From NCBI RefSeq assembly GCF_904846155.1, contig NZ_CAJGZP010000001.1:1364001-1428000 (forward strand): a stretch of 64,000 nt of DNA. Direction: 5' to 3'. Of this stretch, positions 38,834-48,520 are shown one piece after another. Position numbers and translations under genes: made by a program. This DNA comes from Psychrobacter fulvigenes. Lineage in GTDB: Bacteria > Pseudomonadota > Gammaproteobacteria > Pseudomonadales > Moraxellaceae. Every line of letters begins with the position of its first letter. Position 1 is the first letter of the stretch. The notes beneath the pieces were generated by a model. The model was not told where the DNA came from. It saw nothing but the letters and a program-made list of their open reading frames with translations, and did no database searches.

Positions 38834-40423
38834 ATGGCTAAAACACCTGCAAATAAGAACGACCAAGCCAAAGATGGTCGCTTTGAAGAAGCCCTTTGGG
38901 ATGCTGCTAATAAATTGCGTGGTAGCGTCGAATCGTCAGAATATAAGCACATCGTCCTTAGCCTGATTTTCTTAAAGTTCATCAGTGATACCTTTGAGCA
39001 GCAGCGCCAAAAGCTCATCGATACAGACTATGAGAAGCACATCGACATGGTGCCTGCTTATACCAAGGATAACGTGTTCTACTTGCCAGAGGAGAGCCGT
39101 TGGCGCTTTATCCAGCAGAATGCCAAGCAAGAAGATATCGCGCTCAAAATCGATACGGCGCTCAGCACCATTGAGAAGACCAACCAATCATTGAAGGGCG
39201 CATTGCCTGATAATTACTTCTCTCGTCTTGGCTTAACGGCCAGTAAGCTTGCCGCTTTGATTGATGTGGTCAATAACATCGACACTATTGGTAATCCTTC
39301 CGAGGACACCGTCGGGCGCGTGTATGAGTATTTCTTAGGTAAGTTTGCCGCAACTGAAGGCAAGGGCGGTGGTGAGTTCTATACGCCTAAGTCCGTGGTC
39401 AATCTCATTGCAGAAATGGTTGAGCCGTATCAAGGCAAAATCTACGATCCGTGCTGCGGTTCGGGCGGTATGTTCGTGCAGTCCATCAAGTTCATCGAGA
39501 GTCATCACGGCAATACCAAAGACGTCTCTATCTATGGGCAAGAGTACACCAGCACGACCTATAAACTTGCCAAGATGAACCTTGCCATTCGCGGTATCGC
39601 TAGCAACTTGGGTGATGTGGCTGCCGATACCTTCTTTAAGGATCAGCACGAAGACCTCAAAGCCGACTTTATCATGGCAAACCCACCCTTTAACCAAAAG
39701 GATTGGCGCGCACCTGATGAGCTGGTCGACGATCCACGCTGGGCAGGCTATCCGACACCGCCGACGGGCAATGCCAACTATGCGTGGATATTACACATGA
39801 TATCTAAGCTCTCTGAGCACGGTACGGCAGGTTTCGTATTGGCAAACGGTTCGATGTCTACCACCACCAGTGGCGAGGGTGAGATACGCGAGCAAATCAT
39901 CAAAAACGATTTGGTCGATTGTATGATTGCGCTACCAGGTCAGCTGTTTTATACCACGCAGATTCCGGTGTGCTTATGGTTCATCAGTAAAGACAAAGCC
40001 GCCACCTCCGCTGATAGTAAAGCAAAAGGGCTGCGCAATCGTAGCGGTGAGACGCTATTCATCGATGCGCGTGCTATCGGTAGTATGGTGGATCGTACGC
40101 ATAAAGAATTTACTACTGATGACATCGAGGCGATTGCTAAGACTTATCATGCATGGCGCGGTGAAGCGGAAGCAGGCGGTTATGAAGCCTACGCAGATGA
40201 AGCAGGTTATTGCAAATCGGCAAGTCTAGTTGATATCAAAGCCAATGACTATGTACTGACACCGGGGCGTTATGTCGGCGCTGCGGCAATAGAGGACGAC
40301 GGCATCCCGTTTGAGACTAAAATGCTGGAGCTAAGCCAAACGCTATATAAGCAAATGCAAGCTTCTGAAAAGCTAGATGCGACTATTCGTCAGAATTTGG
40401 AGGTATTGGGTTATGGTGAGTGA
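38834..40423 (+). CDS. hsdM: Type I restriction-modification methyltransferase subunit HsdM
   Basis: A 529-residue N6-adenine methyltransferase of a type I system. An N-terminal helical HsdM domain (LWDAANKLRGSVESSEYKH) leads to the SAM-binding motif DPCCGSGGMFVQ at about residue 204 and catalytic NPPF at about 281. It protects host sites, as a dimer with HsdS, and forms the restriction complex with HsdR. AAGGAAG precedes the ATG by about 10 bases. It overlaps hsdS by 11 bases; the operon is hsdM-hsdS-rhuM/fic-hsdR, all in one direction, starting after a 420-base gap with a repeat remnant. Confidence 0.95.
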   Translation: MAKTPANKNDQAKDGRFEEALWDAANKLRGSVESSEYKHIVLSLIFLKFISDTFEQQRQKLIDTDYEKHIDMVPAYTKDNVFYLPEESRWRFIQQNAKQEDIALKIDTALSTIEKTNQSLKGALPDNYFSRLGLTASKLAALIDVVNNIDTIGNPSEDTVGRVYEYFLGKFAATEGKGGGEFYTPKSVVNLIAEMVEPYQGKIYDPCCGSGGMFVQSIKFIESHHGNTKDVSIYGQEYTSTTYKLAKMNLAIRGIASNLGDVAADTFFKDQHEDLKADFIMANPPFNQKDWRAPDELVDDPRWAGYPTPPTGNANYAWILHMISKLSEHGTAGFVLANGSMSTTTSGEGEIREQIIKNDLVDCMIALPGQLFYTTQIPVCLWFISKDKAATSADSKAKGLRNRSGETLFIDARAIGSMVDRTHKEFTTDDIEAIAKTYHAWRGEAEAGGYEAYADEAGYCKSASLVDIKANDYVLTPGRYVGAAAIEDDGIPFETKMLELSQTLYKQMQASEKLDATIRQNLEVLGYGE

Positions 40424-41759
40424 TTGGGTAAGTTTAAGCGAAGTATGTGAGATTCGACGTGGTTCTTCACCAAGACCCATTGTTAATTTTACATCAGAAA
40501 TAACAGGAATGCCTTGGGTAAAAATTGCAGATGCAACAGCAGATGAGTCGAGATATATAACCAAGACAAACCAATTCATAAAACCTGAAGGGGTTTCTAA
40601 AAGCGTCATTGTTGAGAAAGGTGATTTAATACTATCTAATAGTGGAACAGCAGGATTGCCTAAATTTATGGGTATTACTGCTTGTATACATGATGGATGG
40701 CAGGTCTTAAAGAACTTAGACGGAATTACTAGTGAGTATCTCTACTACTCATTAATACATATCAGACCATTTTTGCTTCATCATGCTTATGACAGTGTAA
40801 TGAAGAACTTAACTTTAGATATGGTTAGGAATGCAAGAATTAAGTTGCCGCCACTTCCAGAACAAAAAGCCATTGCTCATATCCTCGGTTCTTTAGATGA
40901 CAAAATCGAACTCAACCGCCAAATGAACGAAACGCTAGAAGCGATGGCTCAGGCATTGTTTAAAAGCTGGTTTGTGGATTTTGATCCAGTTATTGATAAC
41001 GCGCTCGCAGCTGGTAATGCCATTCCTGATGAATTTATCGAACGTGCTGAGCTACGTAAAGGCATTGAGAAAAAAGAGAACTCAGATATTCAGAGTTTAT
41101 TCCCTGATGAGTTTGAGTTTACTGAGGAAATGGGATGGATTCCGAAGGGTTGGGTTGTTATACCAATATATGAGATTGCAGATTTCATAAATGGTTCGTC
41201 TTTCAAAAGCAAATTTTTCTCCGATGAAAATGAAGGCTTACCAATCATTAAGATCGCAGAAATCAAAAACGGTATTTCGCAACAAACTAAGTTTACTACT
41301 CAAGAAATGGCTGACAAGTATTTCATCAGTGATGGTTCAATCGTTTTTTCATGGTCGGGAAATCCAGATACTTCAATTGATACGTTTATTTGGACTGGTG
41401 GAGATGGATGGTTGAATCAGCATATTTTCAATGTCGTATTACATGAAGACAAAGACAAAACTTTCATTTATTACTTGTTGAAAAGTTTAAAGCCAGTTTT
41501 TACTGAGATTGCAAGGGATAAGCAGACAACAGGGCTTGGCCATGTGACCGTAAAAGACATGAAACGAACTTATACTATTAAACCATCTGGTTCGACATTA
41601 GAAGCTTTTGCAAGACAGTCAAATCCGATCTTTGAAAAGTGGTATCAAAATTTATTTTCTTCTAGAGAGTTAATCAAACTCCGCGACACTCTTTTACCTA
41701 AATTAATGTCAGGTGAATTGCGTATTCCCGACGCTGACGCCATGACAAAGGAGGTATAG
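40413..41759 (+). CDS. hsdS: Type I restriction-modification specificity subunit HsdS
   Basis: A 448-residue DNA-recognition subunit. It has two target-recognition domains, each followed by a helical conserved region: LPPLPEQKAIAHILGSLDDKIELNRQM after the first (family form; core PEQKAIAHILGSLDDKI) and ELIKLRDTLLPKLMSGEL at the end. Target sequence cannot be predicted by eye. A longer frame from 40377 exists, but ATG 40413, overlapping the hsdM stop and preceded by GGAGG, is the obvious start. The stop is fused to the ribosome site region of the next gene, so translation is probably coupled. Confidence 0.95.
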   Translation: MVSDWVSLSEVCEIRRGSSPRPIVNFTSEITGMPWVKIADATADESRYITKTNQFIKPEGVSKSVIVEKGDLILSNSGTAGLPKFMGITACIHDGWQVLKNLDGITSEYLYYSLIHIRPFLLHHAYDSVMKNLTLDMVRNARIKLPPLPEQKAIAHILGSLDDKIELNRQMNETLEAMAQALFKSWFVDFDPVIDNALAAGNAIPDEFIERAELRKGIEKKENSDIQSLFPDEFEFTEEMGWIPKGWVVIPIYEIADFINGSSFKSKFFSDENEGLPIIKIAEIKNGISQQTKFTTQEMADKYFISDGSIVFSWSGNPDTSIDTFIWTGGDGWLNQHIFNVVLHEDKDKTFIYYLLKSLKPVFTEIARDKQTTGLGHVTVKDMKRTYTIKPSGSTLEAFARQSNPIFEKWYQNLFSSRELIKLRDTLLPKLMSGELRIPDADAMTKEV

Positions 41760-42752
41760 ATGAGCATAAACACTGAACATAACCACGCGACAATAGAAAT
41801 ATATCAAAGCCGTAATGGTCAAGCACAGGTAGATGTCCGTTTTGAGCAAGAAACCGCATGGCTGTCACAGGCACAAATGGTGGCACTGTTTGGTCGGGAT
41901 CAGTCCGTGATTTCACGTCATATCAACAATGCCTTGAGCGACGAAGAAATCTCTGAAAAAAGCAATATGCAAAAAATGCATATTGCAAATTCTGATCGAC
42001 CCGTGGTCTTTTATGATCTAGACGTGGTTATTTCAGTTGGCTACCGTATCAAGTCACCTCAAGGTGTACAATTTAGGCGATGGGCGACCCAGCGCCTGCG
42101 TGAGTATCTCGTGCAAGGTTACGCCATTAATGAGCAGCGCTTTGATAAAAATGCCGCCGAATTAAAGCACGCTTTAGCCCTTATCAAAAAAACCGCGCAA
42201 AGCCCTGAACTAAAAACCGATGAAGGACGCGGCTTGATAGAGATTATCAGCCGCTATACCCAGACCTTTTTGTGGCTACAGCGTTATGATGAAGGCCTGC
42301 TTAACGACCCAACAGGACAAACAGGCGGTCTATTGCCCAGCACCGCTGATGCCATGGCGGCACTAAATCATCTCAAAGCCCAATTGATGCAACGTGGCGA
42401 GGCGACAGAGCTATTTGCCAAACCGCGCGGTGATGGCTTGGACAGTATCTTGGCGACTTTAGAGCAAACCGTGTTTGGTGAGCCGGCTTATCCGACCATT
42501 GAGAGTAAAGCGGCGCACTTATTGTATTTTATGGTCAAAAACCATCCCTTTACCGATGGTAATAAACGCAGTGGCGCGTTCTTGTTTGTGGATTTTTTGT
42601 ATCGCAACAACCGCTTGCTCGACAGCGAGAGCAATATGGTGATTAATGATACGGGACTTGCCGCCTTAACGTTATTGGTTGCCGAGTCTGACCCCAATCA
42701 AAAAGACACCTTAATTAAACTCATTATGAACATGCTGTCGTTAGAGAGCTGA
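41760..42752 (+). CDS. RhuM-Fic/Doc fusion protein inside the type I RM operon
   Basis: A 330-residue two-part protein. The N-terminal half is a RhuM-type domain (YQSRNGQAQVDVRFEQETAWLSQAQMVALFGRDQSVISRHI, of which AWLSQAQMVALFGRDQSVIS is diagnostic), which contains a helix-turn-helix-like segment. The C-terminal half has a Fic/Doc active-site loop, HPFTDGNKRSGAFLF, at about residue 262. The second Arg of canonical Fic motifs is not present, as in Doc-type members, which transfer a phosphate instead of AMP. The start abuts the hsdS stop with AAAGGAGG upstream. Such proteins often travel with type I systems; whether it is a toxin, a regulator or an abortive-infection partner is not established. 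Confidence 0.85.
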   Translation: MSINTEHNHATIEIYQSRNGQAQVDVRFEQETAWLSQAQMVALFGRDQSVISRHINNALSDEEISEKSNMQKMHIANSDRPVVFYDLDVVISVGYRIKSPQGVQFRRWATQRLREYLVQGYAINEQRFDKNAAELKHALALIKKTAQSPELKTDEGRGLIEIISRYTQTFLWLQRYDEGLLNDPTGQTGGLLPSTADAMAALNHLKAQLMQRGEATELFAKPRGDGLDSILATLEQTVFGEPAYPTIESKAAHLLYFMVKNHPFTDGNKRSGAFLFVDFLYRNNRLLDSESNMVINDTGLAALTLLVAESDPNQKDTLIKLIMNMLSLES

Positions 42753-42770
42753 TCAATAGAGGCGTAACCG

Positions 42771-45700
42771 ATGAAATTCACCGAAGACCGACTTGAACAA
42801 GCCATTATTGAATTGCTAGCAGCCGAGGGCTATCCACATACCGTTGGTGAAGCACTTAATCGTAATCCTGACGATGTGCTCATTAAGTCTGATCTTCGAC
42901 AGTTTCTAACGACCCGTTATAAAGCTGACTTAATCACAGAATACGAGATTGAGTCCATCATTCATAAGCTTGAATACCTTCCTGCCTCAGACCTTTACGA
43001 CACCAATAAAGCCATCATGAAGCTTGTCGCTGATGGCTTTACCCTCAAGCGTGAAGACTATACCCAAAAAGATTTATACATCCAGCTGATTGATTATGAG
43101 GCACTCAATAACAATCGCTTTCGCATCGTGAGTCAAATGGAAATACAAGGCTTTGAGCTGCGTATTCCTGATGGCATTCTTTATATCAACGGTTTACCAC
43201 TGGTGGTGTTTGAATTTAAGAGCAGCATCCGTGAAGATGCCACCATGTTTGATGCCTACACCCAGCTAACCACCCGTTATAAACGCGATATTCCAGAGCT
43301 GTTTAAATACAACGCCCTATGCGTCATCAGTGATGGGGTCAACTCAAAGATGGGTTCATTCTTTGCGCCTTATGAGTTCTACTACTCTTGGCGCAAAGTC
43401 ACGGGCGATGAGAAGTTAGAGAAAGACGGTATCCACTCCTTATTGACCATGATGAGCGGTTTATTTGATAAAACGCGCTTGCTTGATGTCATCCGTAATT
43501 TTATTTACGTACCTGACAAATCAAGCTTTGATGCAAAAATCGTTTGTCGTTATCCGCAGTATTATGCGGCCACCAAGCTATACGCCAATATCAAGCAGCA
43601 CATGAAGTTGCTCGACAGTCATGGCAACTTGATTGACGATAATGGCTTACGTGACGGCAAGGGCGGGACGTACTTTGGCGCGACTGGCTGTGGTAAGAGC
43701 TTTACCATGCTGTTTTTAGCACGTCTGCTAATGAAAGACGCGGCGCTTGGTAGCCCAACCATCATCTTAATCACGGACCGCACCGACTTAGATGATCAGT
43801 TATCCAACACCTTTACCAATGCCAAGACCTATATCGGCGATGACAACATCATCAGTGTCGAGAGTCGAGCGCACTTGCGTGAGCAGCTAAAAGGGCGTAA
43901 GAGTGGCGGCGTGTTCCTAACCACCATTCATAAGTTCACCGAAGATTTGCAACTGCTGACCGACCGCAGTAACGTCATTTGTATCTCTGATGAAGCGCAT
44001 CGCAGTCAAATCAATCTCCAGCAAAAAATCACCGTCACCGAAGACGGGGTAAAGAAGTCTTACGGCTTTGCTAAGTACCTGCATGACTCATTGCCCAATG
44101 CTACTTACGTTGGCTTCACGGGCACACCGATTGATGCCACTCTTGATGTGTTTGGTCCAGTCGTTGACAGCTATACCATGGTTGAGTCGGTATTCGATGA
44201 AATCACCGTGCGTATCGTCTATGAAGGTCGCGCTGCCAAAGTGCTGCTTGATAGCAAGCAGCTTGATGAAGTAGAGAAGTATTACCAGCACAGTGTCGAG
44301 TCAGGCGCCAGTGTTTATCAGGTCGATAAAAGCAAACAGACCATGGCCAGTATGTCGACCATACTCGGTGACCCTGATCGTATACGCGCCATCGCCGAGG
44401 ACTTTGTGCAGCACTATGAAGCACGAGTAGAAGAGGGCACCACCCAAAAGGGTAAGGCGATGTTTGTCTGTAGTAGCCGTGAAGCTGCCTATCAGCTGTA
44501 CAAAGACATCATAGAGCTGCGTCCTGAGTGGGATGAGGTACGAGCATGTGAGGAAGGCTCAACCTTATCTGAAAGCGATAAGAAAAAAGTTAAACCGTTG
44601 GAGCGCGTCAAGATGATCATGACTCGTAACAAGGATGACGCAAAAGGCATGTGGGATAATCTTGGTAATAAAGACTACCGTAAAGAGCTCGACCGTCAGT
44701 TTAAAAACGGTAAGTCTAACTTTAAAATCGCCATCGTCGTTGATATGTGGCTCACAGGCTTTGACGTACCTTTTCTCGATACCATCTACATTGATAAACC
44801 TTTGCAAAAGCATAGCCTGATTCAAACCATCTCACGGGTCAACCGTAAGTTTGAAGGCAAAGAGAGCGGCTTAGTGGTTGATTATATCGGCATCAAAAAA
44901 CAGATGAACTTGGCGCTCTCACATTACACTGGCGGTCAGATTCAAAACCTAGAAGATATCCAAAAGTCAGTGGTGGTGGTCAAAGACCATTTAAACCTAC
45001 TCGATACCGTCTATCATAAGTTTGACTCCAGCCTGTACTTCAACGGTACGCCATTAGAGCAGCTCAATTGCTTGAACGCGGCGGCAGACTTCGCGCTGCA
45101 ATCCAAAAAGCTAGAAAAACGCTTTATGGATTTGGCCAAGCGTTTGAAGTCTGCCTATGATATTTGCGTCGGTAGCAGTGAGCTCACAAAGGCGCACAAG
45201 GACAAGATTCATTACTACCTAGCCATTCGTACCATCATCTTTAAAATCACTACTGGTGGCGCGCCTGACGCCCAGCAGATGAACCAAAAGGTACATGACT
45301 TGGTGAAAGACGCGCTGCTGAGTGATGGCGTTGAAGAAATCTTTAAGCTTGGTGATAACAGCGATGGTGAGATTGATATCTTCGATGAAGACTACCTAGC
45401 CAAGCTTGAGGTGATTAAACAGCCCAACACCAAGCTGGAGCTGCTACAGCAGCTACTGGCTAAAGCCATTGGTGAGCTGAAAAAGACCAACAAGGTGAAG
45501 GGCGTCGATTTCAGTAAGAAGATGAATGCCTTGGTTGAGAAATATAACGACCGTGACGAGCAAGATGTACTACGCGCTGAAGTCATTGGCGATTTCTCTG
45601 ATGAGATCATAAAGCTGTATCACGAGCTGCGCGAAGAGATGGCGTCGTTTGGTGAAATGGGTATCGACTTTGAAGAAAAGGCATTTTATGACATTCTGCT

Positions 45701-45953
45701 GTCACTGGCGCATAAATACGATTTTACCTATCCCGAAGACAAGCTGATTGAGCTGTCCAAAGAAGTGAAAAAACTCATAGATGAAAAAGCTAAATACACT
45801 GACTGGAACAAAAAAGAGGATATCCGAGCCGAGCTACAGTTTGATCTAATGGTATTGCTTGACGAGTGGGGCTATCCGCCAGTTGATTCAAAAGAGGTCT
45901 ATAAAGAGATATTTGAGCAGGCTGAGAATTTTAAGCGCCATAGGATGGTTTAG
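42771..45953 (+). CDS. hsdR: Type I restriction endonuclease subunit HsdR
   Basis: A 1,060-residue motor and nuclease. N-terminal PD-(D/E)xK-type nuclease with VVFEFKSS at about residue 146; SF2 translocase with Walker A GATGCGKSF at about 303, DEAHRSQ at about 406, and GFTGTP; a second RecA lobe with TGFDVPFLDTIYIDKP and QTISRVNR; and a C-terminal helical domain that binds the methylase core. It translocates DNA and cuts unmethylated DNA at a distance. Length fits the family, and no break was found, so the system looks functional. AGAGGCG precedes the ATG. A terminator follows at 46033. Confidence 0.95.
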   Translation: MKFTEDRLEQAIIELLAAEGYPHTVGEALNRNPDDVLIKSDLRQFLTTRYKADLITEYEIESIIHKLEYLPASDLYDTNKAIMKLVADGFTLKREDYTQKDLYIQLIDYEALNNNRFRIVSQMEIQGFELRIPDGILYINGLPLVVFEFKSSIREDATMFDAYTQLTTRYKRDIPELFKYNALCVISDGVNSKMGSFFAPYEFYYSWRKVTGDEKLEKDGIHSLLTMMSGLFDKTRLLDVIRNFIYVPDKSSFDAKIVCRYPQYYAATKLYANIKQHMKLLDSHGNLIDDNGLRDGKGGTYFGATGCGKSFTMLFLARLLMKDAALGSPTIILITDRTDLDDQLSNTFTNAKTYIGDDNIISVESRAHLREQLKGRKSGGVFLTTIHKFTEDLQLLTDRSNVICISDEAHRSQINLQQKITVTEDGVKKSYGFAKYLHDSLPNATYVGFTGTPIDATLDVFGPVVDSYTMVESVFDEITVRIVYEGRAAKVLLDSKQLDEVEKYYQHSVESGASVYQVDKSKQTMASMSTILGDPDRIRAIAEDFVQHYEARVEEGTTQKGKAMFVCSSREAAYQLYKDIIELRPEWDEVRACEEGSTLSESDKKKVKPLERVKMIMTRNKDDAKGMWDNLGNKDYRKELDRQFKNGKSNFKIAIVVDMWLTGFDVPFLDTIYIDKPLQKHSLIQTISRVNRKFEGKESGLVVDYIGIKKQMNLALSHYTGGQIQNLEDIQKSVVVVKDHLNLLDTVYHKFDSSLYFNGTPLEQLNCLNAAADFALQSKKLEKRFMDLAKRLKSAYDICVGSSELTKAHKDKIHYYLAIRTIIFKITTGGAPDAQQMNQKVHDLVKDALLSDGVEEIFKLGDNSDGEIDIFDEDYLAKLEVIKQPNTKLELLQQLLAKAIGELKKTNKVKGVDFSKKMNALVEKYNDRDEQDVLRAEVIGDFSDEIIKLYHELREEMASFGEMGIDFEEKAFYDILLSLAHKYDFTYPEDKLIELSKEVKKLIDEKAKYTDWNKKEDIRAELQFDLMVLLDEWGYPPVDSKEVYKEIFEQAENFKRHRMV

Positions 45954-46032
45954 GCATAGCAGGTATATTTTTGATTTAATCGCCTCTTAGCATGACGTTT
46001 AGACTGAATATTTTGATAGCTTACACAAAGAA

Positions 46033-46065
46033 AAACACCGCAAATCATAACGATTTGCGGTGTTT
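46033..46065. terminator. Bidirectional terminator between hsdR and the tRNA genes
   Basis: A perfect 14-bp stem (46033-46046 with 46052-46065, loop ATAAC), flanked by A and T runs. It can end the restriction operon and the opposing tRNA-Leu transcript. Confidence 0.85.
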
Positions 46066-46079
46066 CTTTACTACTATAA

Positions 46080-46166
46080 TGGTACCCGGAGCCGGACTTG
46101 AACCGGCACGCTATTGCTAGCGAGGGATTTTAAATCCCTTGTGTCTACCAATTTCACCACCCGGGC
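46080..46166 (-). tRNA. tRNA-Leu (anticodon TAA)
   Basis: The minus strand folds as a class II tRNA: acceptor GCCCGGG, anticodon stem AGGGA with loop TTTAAAA (anticodon TAA) and TCCCT, a long variable arm (CGCTAGCAATAGCG), the T arm GGTTCAAGTCC, and an encoded CCA end. Confidence 0.95.
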
Positions 46167-46290
46167 AAAACTTGTTTTATCTTTAATGTAAACTAGCTGA
46201 TAGACCATCTAGTCACTAGATAAGTGGCCGCTATTATAAGCGGTTACGCTAATAATGCAAGCCTAAATTAACGTAAAGTTAATAAATAAT

Positions 46291-46364
46291 TGGAGGCTGG
46301 AGTCGGAATCGAACCGGCGTTAACGGAGTTGCAGTCCGCTGCATGACCACTCTGCCATCCAGCC
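46291..46364 (-). tRNA. tRNA-Cys (anticodon GCA)
   Basis: The minus strand starts GGCTGGATGGCAGAG, has anticodon loop CTGCAAC (anticodon GCA), T loop GGTTCGATTCC, acceptor end matching GGCTGGA, and an encoded CCA. It lies 125 bases upstream of tRNA-Leu on the same strand; the two are probably one transcript. Confidence 0.95.
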
Positions 46365-46675
46365 AATCAAGGTGGACTATATTAGCAAAGATAATTTAAA
46401 TTACAAGTCATTTTTTAGTCAAAACCAAGTTATTTTAGCAAACAGGCGTTTTTAAGCACGCTAAGGGTACTTAGCCATCATAAAAACACTGAAAATTGAT
46501 ATTTTATGCTTACTGTTTTTAACGCCTACTGCTAGATAATGGTACAAACCATAAGGCCACGTTATTTTGGTCAGCGTGGCCTTACTTAAAAACGCATCAC
46601 CACTAAACGCATTACCACTAAAATAATACTTCGTGACGATGCTTATGCTTATAAAGATTGCAACCAAGATAAAGA

Positions 46676-46810
46676 TTAAACAATGTCCTTATTTTGGCGG
46701 CGGGCCTTTTTTACATCACGGTAAGTTGCGGTGCAGATAAGTATCAACACGGCCAATGTGAGTGCAGGCCAAATTAAAATGTACAATCCGTATATAAACA
46801 CATTATCCAT
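46676..46810 (-). CDS. Putative transporter small subunit (44 residues)
   Basis: A 44-residue protein, MDNVFIYGLY at the start, one membrane helix (ILIWPALTLAVLILICTA) and a basic tail (RDVKKARRQNKD). This is the pattern of the small partner subunits (MetS-like) found next to some sodium/solute symporters. AAGGAG stands 5 bases before the ATG, and the symporter gene ends 45 bases upstream on the same strand, so the two should be co-transcribed and co-translated. The family assignment rests on size, topology and context. Confidence 0.75.
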   Translation of the reverse strand: MDNVFIYGLYILIWPALTLAVLILICTATYRDVKKARRQNKDIV

Positions 46811-46855
46811 ATTAGCTCCTTATATAGTATTGGTCAGATGAGAATGACAAATGAG

Positions 46856-48520
46856 TTAGGCATTGGTTTTTGATCCTAGGTTTGCTTTTGGTTTGTCATA
46901 ATTGCCCACCCGCTGTTTAATCAAGTCAAAGTCAAAGTGCTCATCTCCCATGAGACTGACCACGACACAAACAATCGTACTTACGCCATAAGCGGTCAAA
47001 GAAGCGACCAAGACCATGTATTGACGTAAAAACCCTGTCGCATAGATGAGCATCAATATCAAAGTGATGGCAGCGGCAAGCATGCCTATCTTACGACCCA
47101 AGAAACCAAACACCATCAGACCGATGACGACAGCCGCACCGACACTTGCCATAACTTCAAAGAATAAAGCAGTAAAACCAGTGATTGGTATGAGCTCAAA
47201 ACGAGCAATACAAAAGAAAATCAGTGCGACAATCACAGAGGAGGTAAAAGCAACATTGGTCACACGATTCCAGAACACACTGGCAATCACAGGGAAGACC
47301 ACAGCACCCCATAGGGCACCGACAAATACCAGCATGACCAAAATATCAAGCTTGAAGCTGGCAAATATCAAACCTAAAACAGTAGCAACAATCATGGTCG
47401 TACGACCAACAAGTATCATTGTTTTGGGTTTCACCCGACCTTTGGCGATATTTTTACCATAGATATCAGCCATCATAATCGTTGACAGTGCGGACAAATC
47501 AGAATCGGCTGTCGATGATAGCGCGCCAATCACCAAAATGAAAAACAGTCCAATAAATACTGGATGTAAATAAGTACTCACCATCTGTGGTATCAAGTTG
47601 TTCATATCGCCATTCAGGGGTTCGATACCAACGGTCAGCGCCATGAGACCAATCATACCCAAACCAATGACAATGCCAGCGTAACCGACAGTGGCTGTTA
47701 GAAAGGTGGATTTAATCTTCGTCTTTTCAATGGCAAATAAACGCTGAGTAATGGTTTGGTTACCAATGGCATAAGCCAATACCGCGACAAAATAAGGCGC
47801 TCCTTGTTGAAAAAACGCTTCAGATGAAAAGAAATCCTGCTGCTGCAGGGTGAGATTGGGTAGTCCGCTAACCATCGCTGAAGGACCGCCCATCGAAAAC
47901 AATATCAACGGAATAATGATAGCGCCAATTGCCATCAGGGCTATAAGCTGCGCAAAGTCAGTAAAGACAGAGGCACGGAAGCCTGAGGTTAATGTATAGC
48001 TAAGCACGCCAACGCCTGCGACTATCACACCAGTTTGGAAGGAGAGAGGGGATAGTACGGATACCAATGCACCAGCTGCAGTGAAGTTGACCATCAAGCT
48101 AATTAAGCTGCCCATAAGGTTAGATACTGCTAAAATTAATTGGCTTGATGATCCATGGCGAGCATTGATGAGTTCGCCTAATGTGTGTCCATTGGGTGCA
48201 AGCTCTCGAAAACGCTTACCAAATGGATAGATGAATAAAATCATCAAGGCGCCCCAAAAACCATAATGAATCGGCCCTGATACCCCATATTTGTATCCAG
48301 ATGTGGCCGCTGCATAAAAGGACGCCGCCCAGATCCAAGTGGCTGTCATACTGGCCGCGCCCATACCGAAACCGACCCCATGACCTGCTACCATAAATCC
48401 AGAGGTGGTCTCCTTGTCTTTTTTAATCAATAAGGACAGTAAGTATGTACCACCATAAAACGCTAACAATAATAAAATAATAGTTAGCGCTGAGAATTGG
48501 AACAATGACTCAGTTTTCAA
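46856..48520 (-). CDS. Sodium:solute symporter (SSS family)
   Basis: A 554-residue inner-membrane carrier with about 13 helices. Family features: a first helix, then the GFMVAGHGVGFGMGAASMTATW segment (unwound TM1 region), GFRASVFTDFAQL (conserved after TM5), and the ALSSTADSDLSALSTIMMADIY stretch with the Na2-site Ser/Thr residues and Asp. It uses the Na+ gradient to import a solute. The closest subgroup by eye is the urea/DUR3- and monocarboxylate-like set; the substrate is not known. The small 44-residue protein downstream is a probable subunit. The next upstream gene is 830 bases away and divergent. Confidence 0.9.
   Translation of the reverse strand: MKTESLFQFSALTIILLLLAFYGGTYLLSLLIKKDKETTSGFMVAGHGVGFGMGAASMTATWIWAASFYAAATSGYKYGVSGPIHYGFWGALMILFIYPFGKRFRELAPNGHTLGELINARHGSSSQLILAVSNLMGSLISLMVNFTAAGALVSVLSPLSFQTGVIVAGVGVLSYTLTSGFRASVFTDFAQLIALMAIGAIIIPLILFSMGGPSAMVSGLPNLTLQQQDFFSSEAFFQQGAPYFVAVLAYAIGNQTITQRLFAIEKTKIKSTFLTATVGYAGIVIGLGMIGLMALTVGIEPLNGDMNNLIPQMVSTYLHPVFIGLFFILVIGALSSTADSDLSALSTIMMADIYGKNIAKGRVKPKTMILVGRTTMIVATVLGLIFASFKLDILVMLVFVGALWGAVVFPVIASVFWNRVTNVAFTSSVIVALIFFCIARFELIPITGFTALFFEVMASVGAAVVIGLMVFGFLGRKIGMLAAAITLILMLIYATGFLRQYMVLVASLTAYGVSTIVCVVVSLMGDEHFDFDLIKQRVGNYDKPKANLGSKTNA

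Noticed and set aside
38834..45953. Restriction operon as part of a prophage or integrative element
   Set aside because: No integrase, attachment repeats or phage genes were found; the adjacent tRNA genes are intact and no duplicated tRNA end was seen on the far side of the operon.
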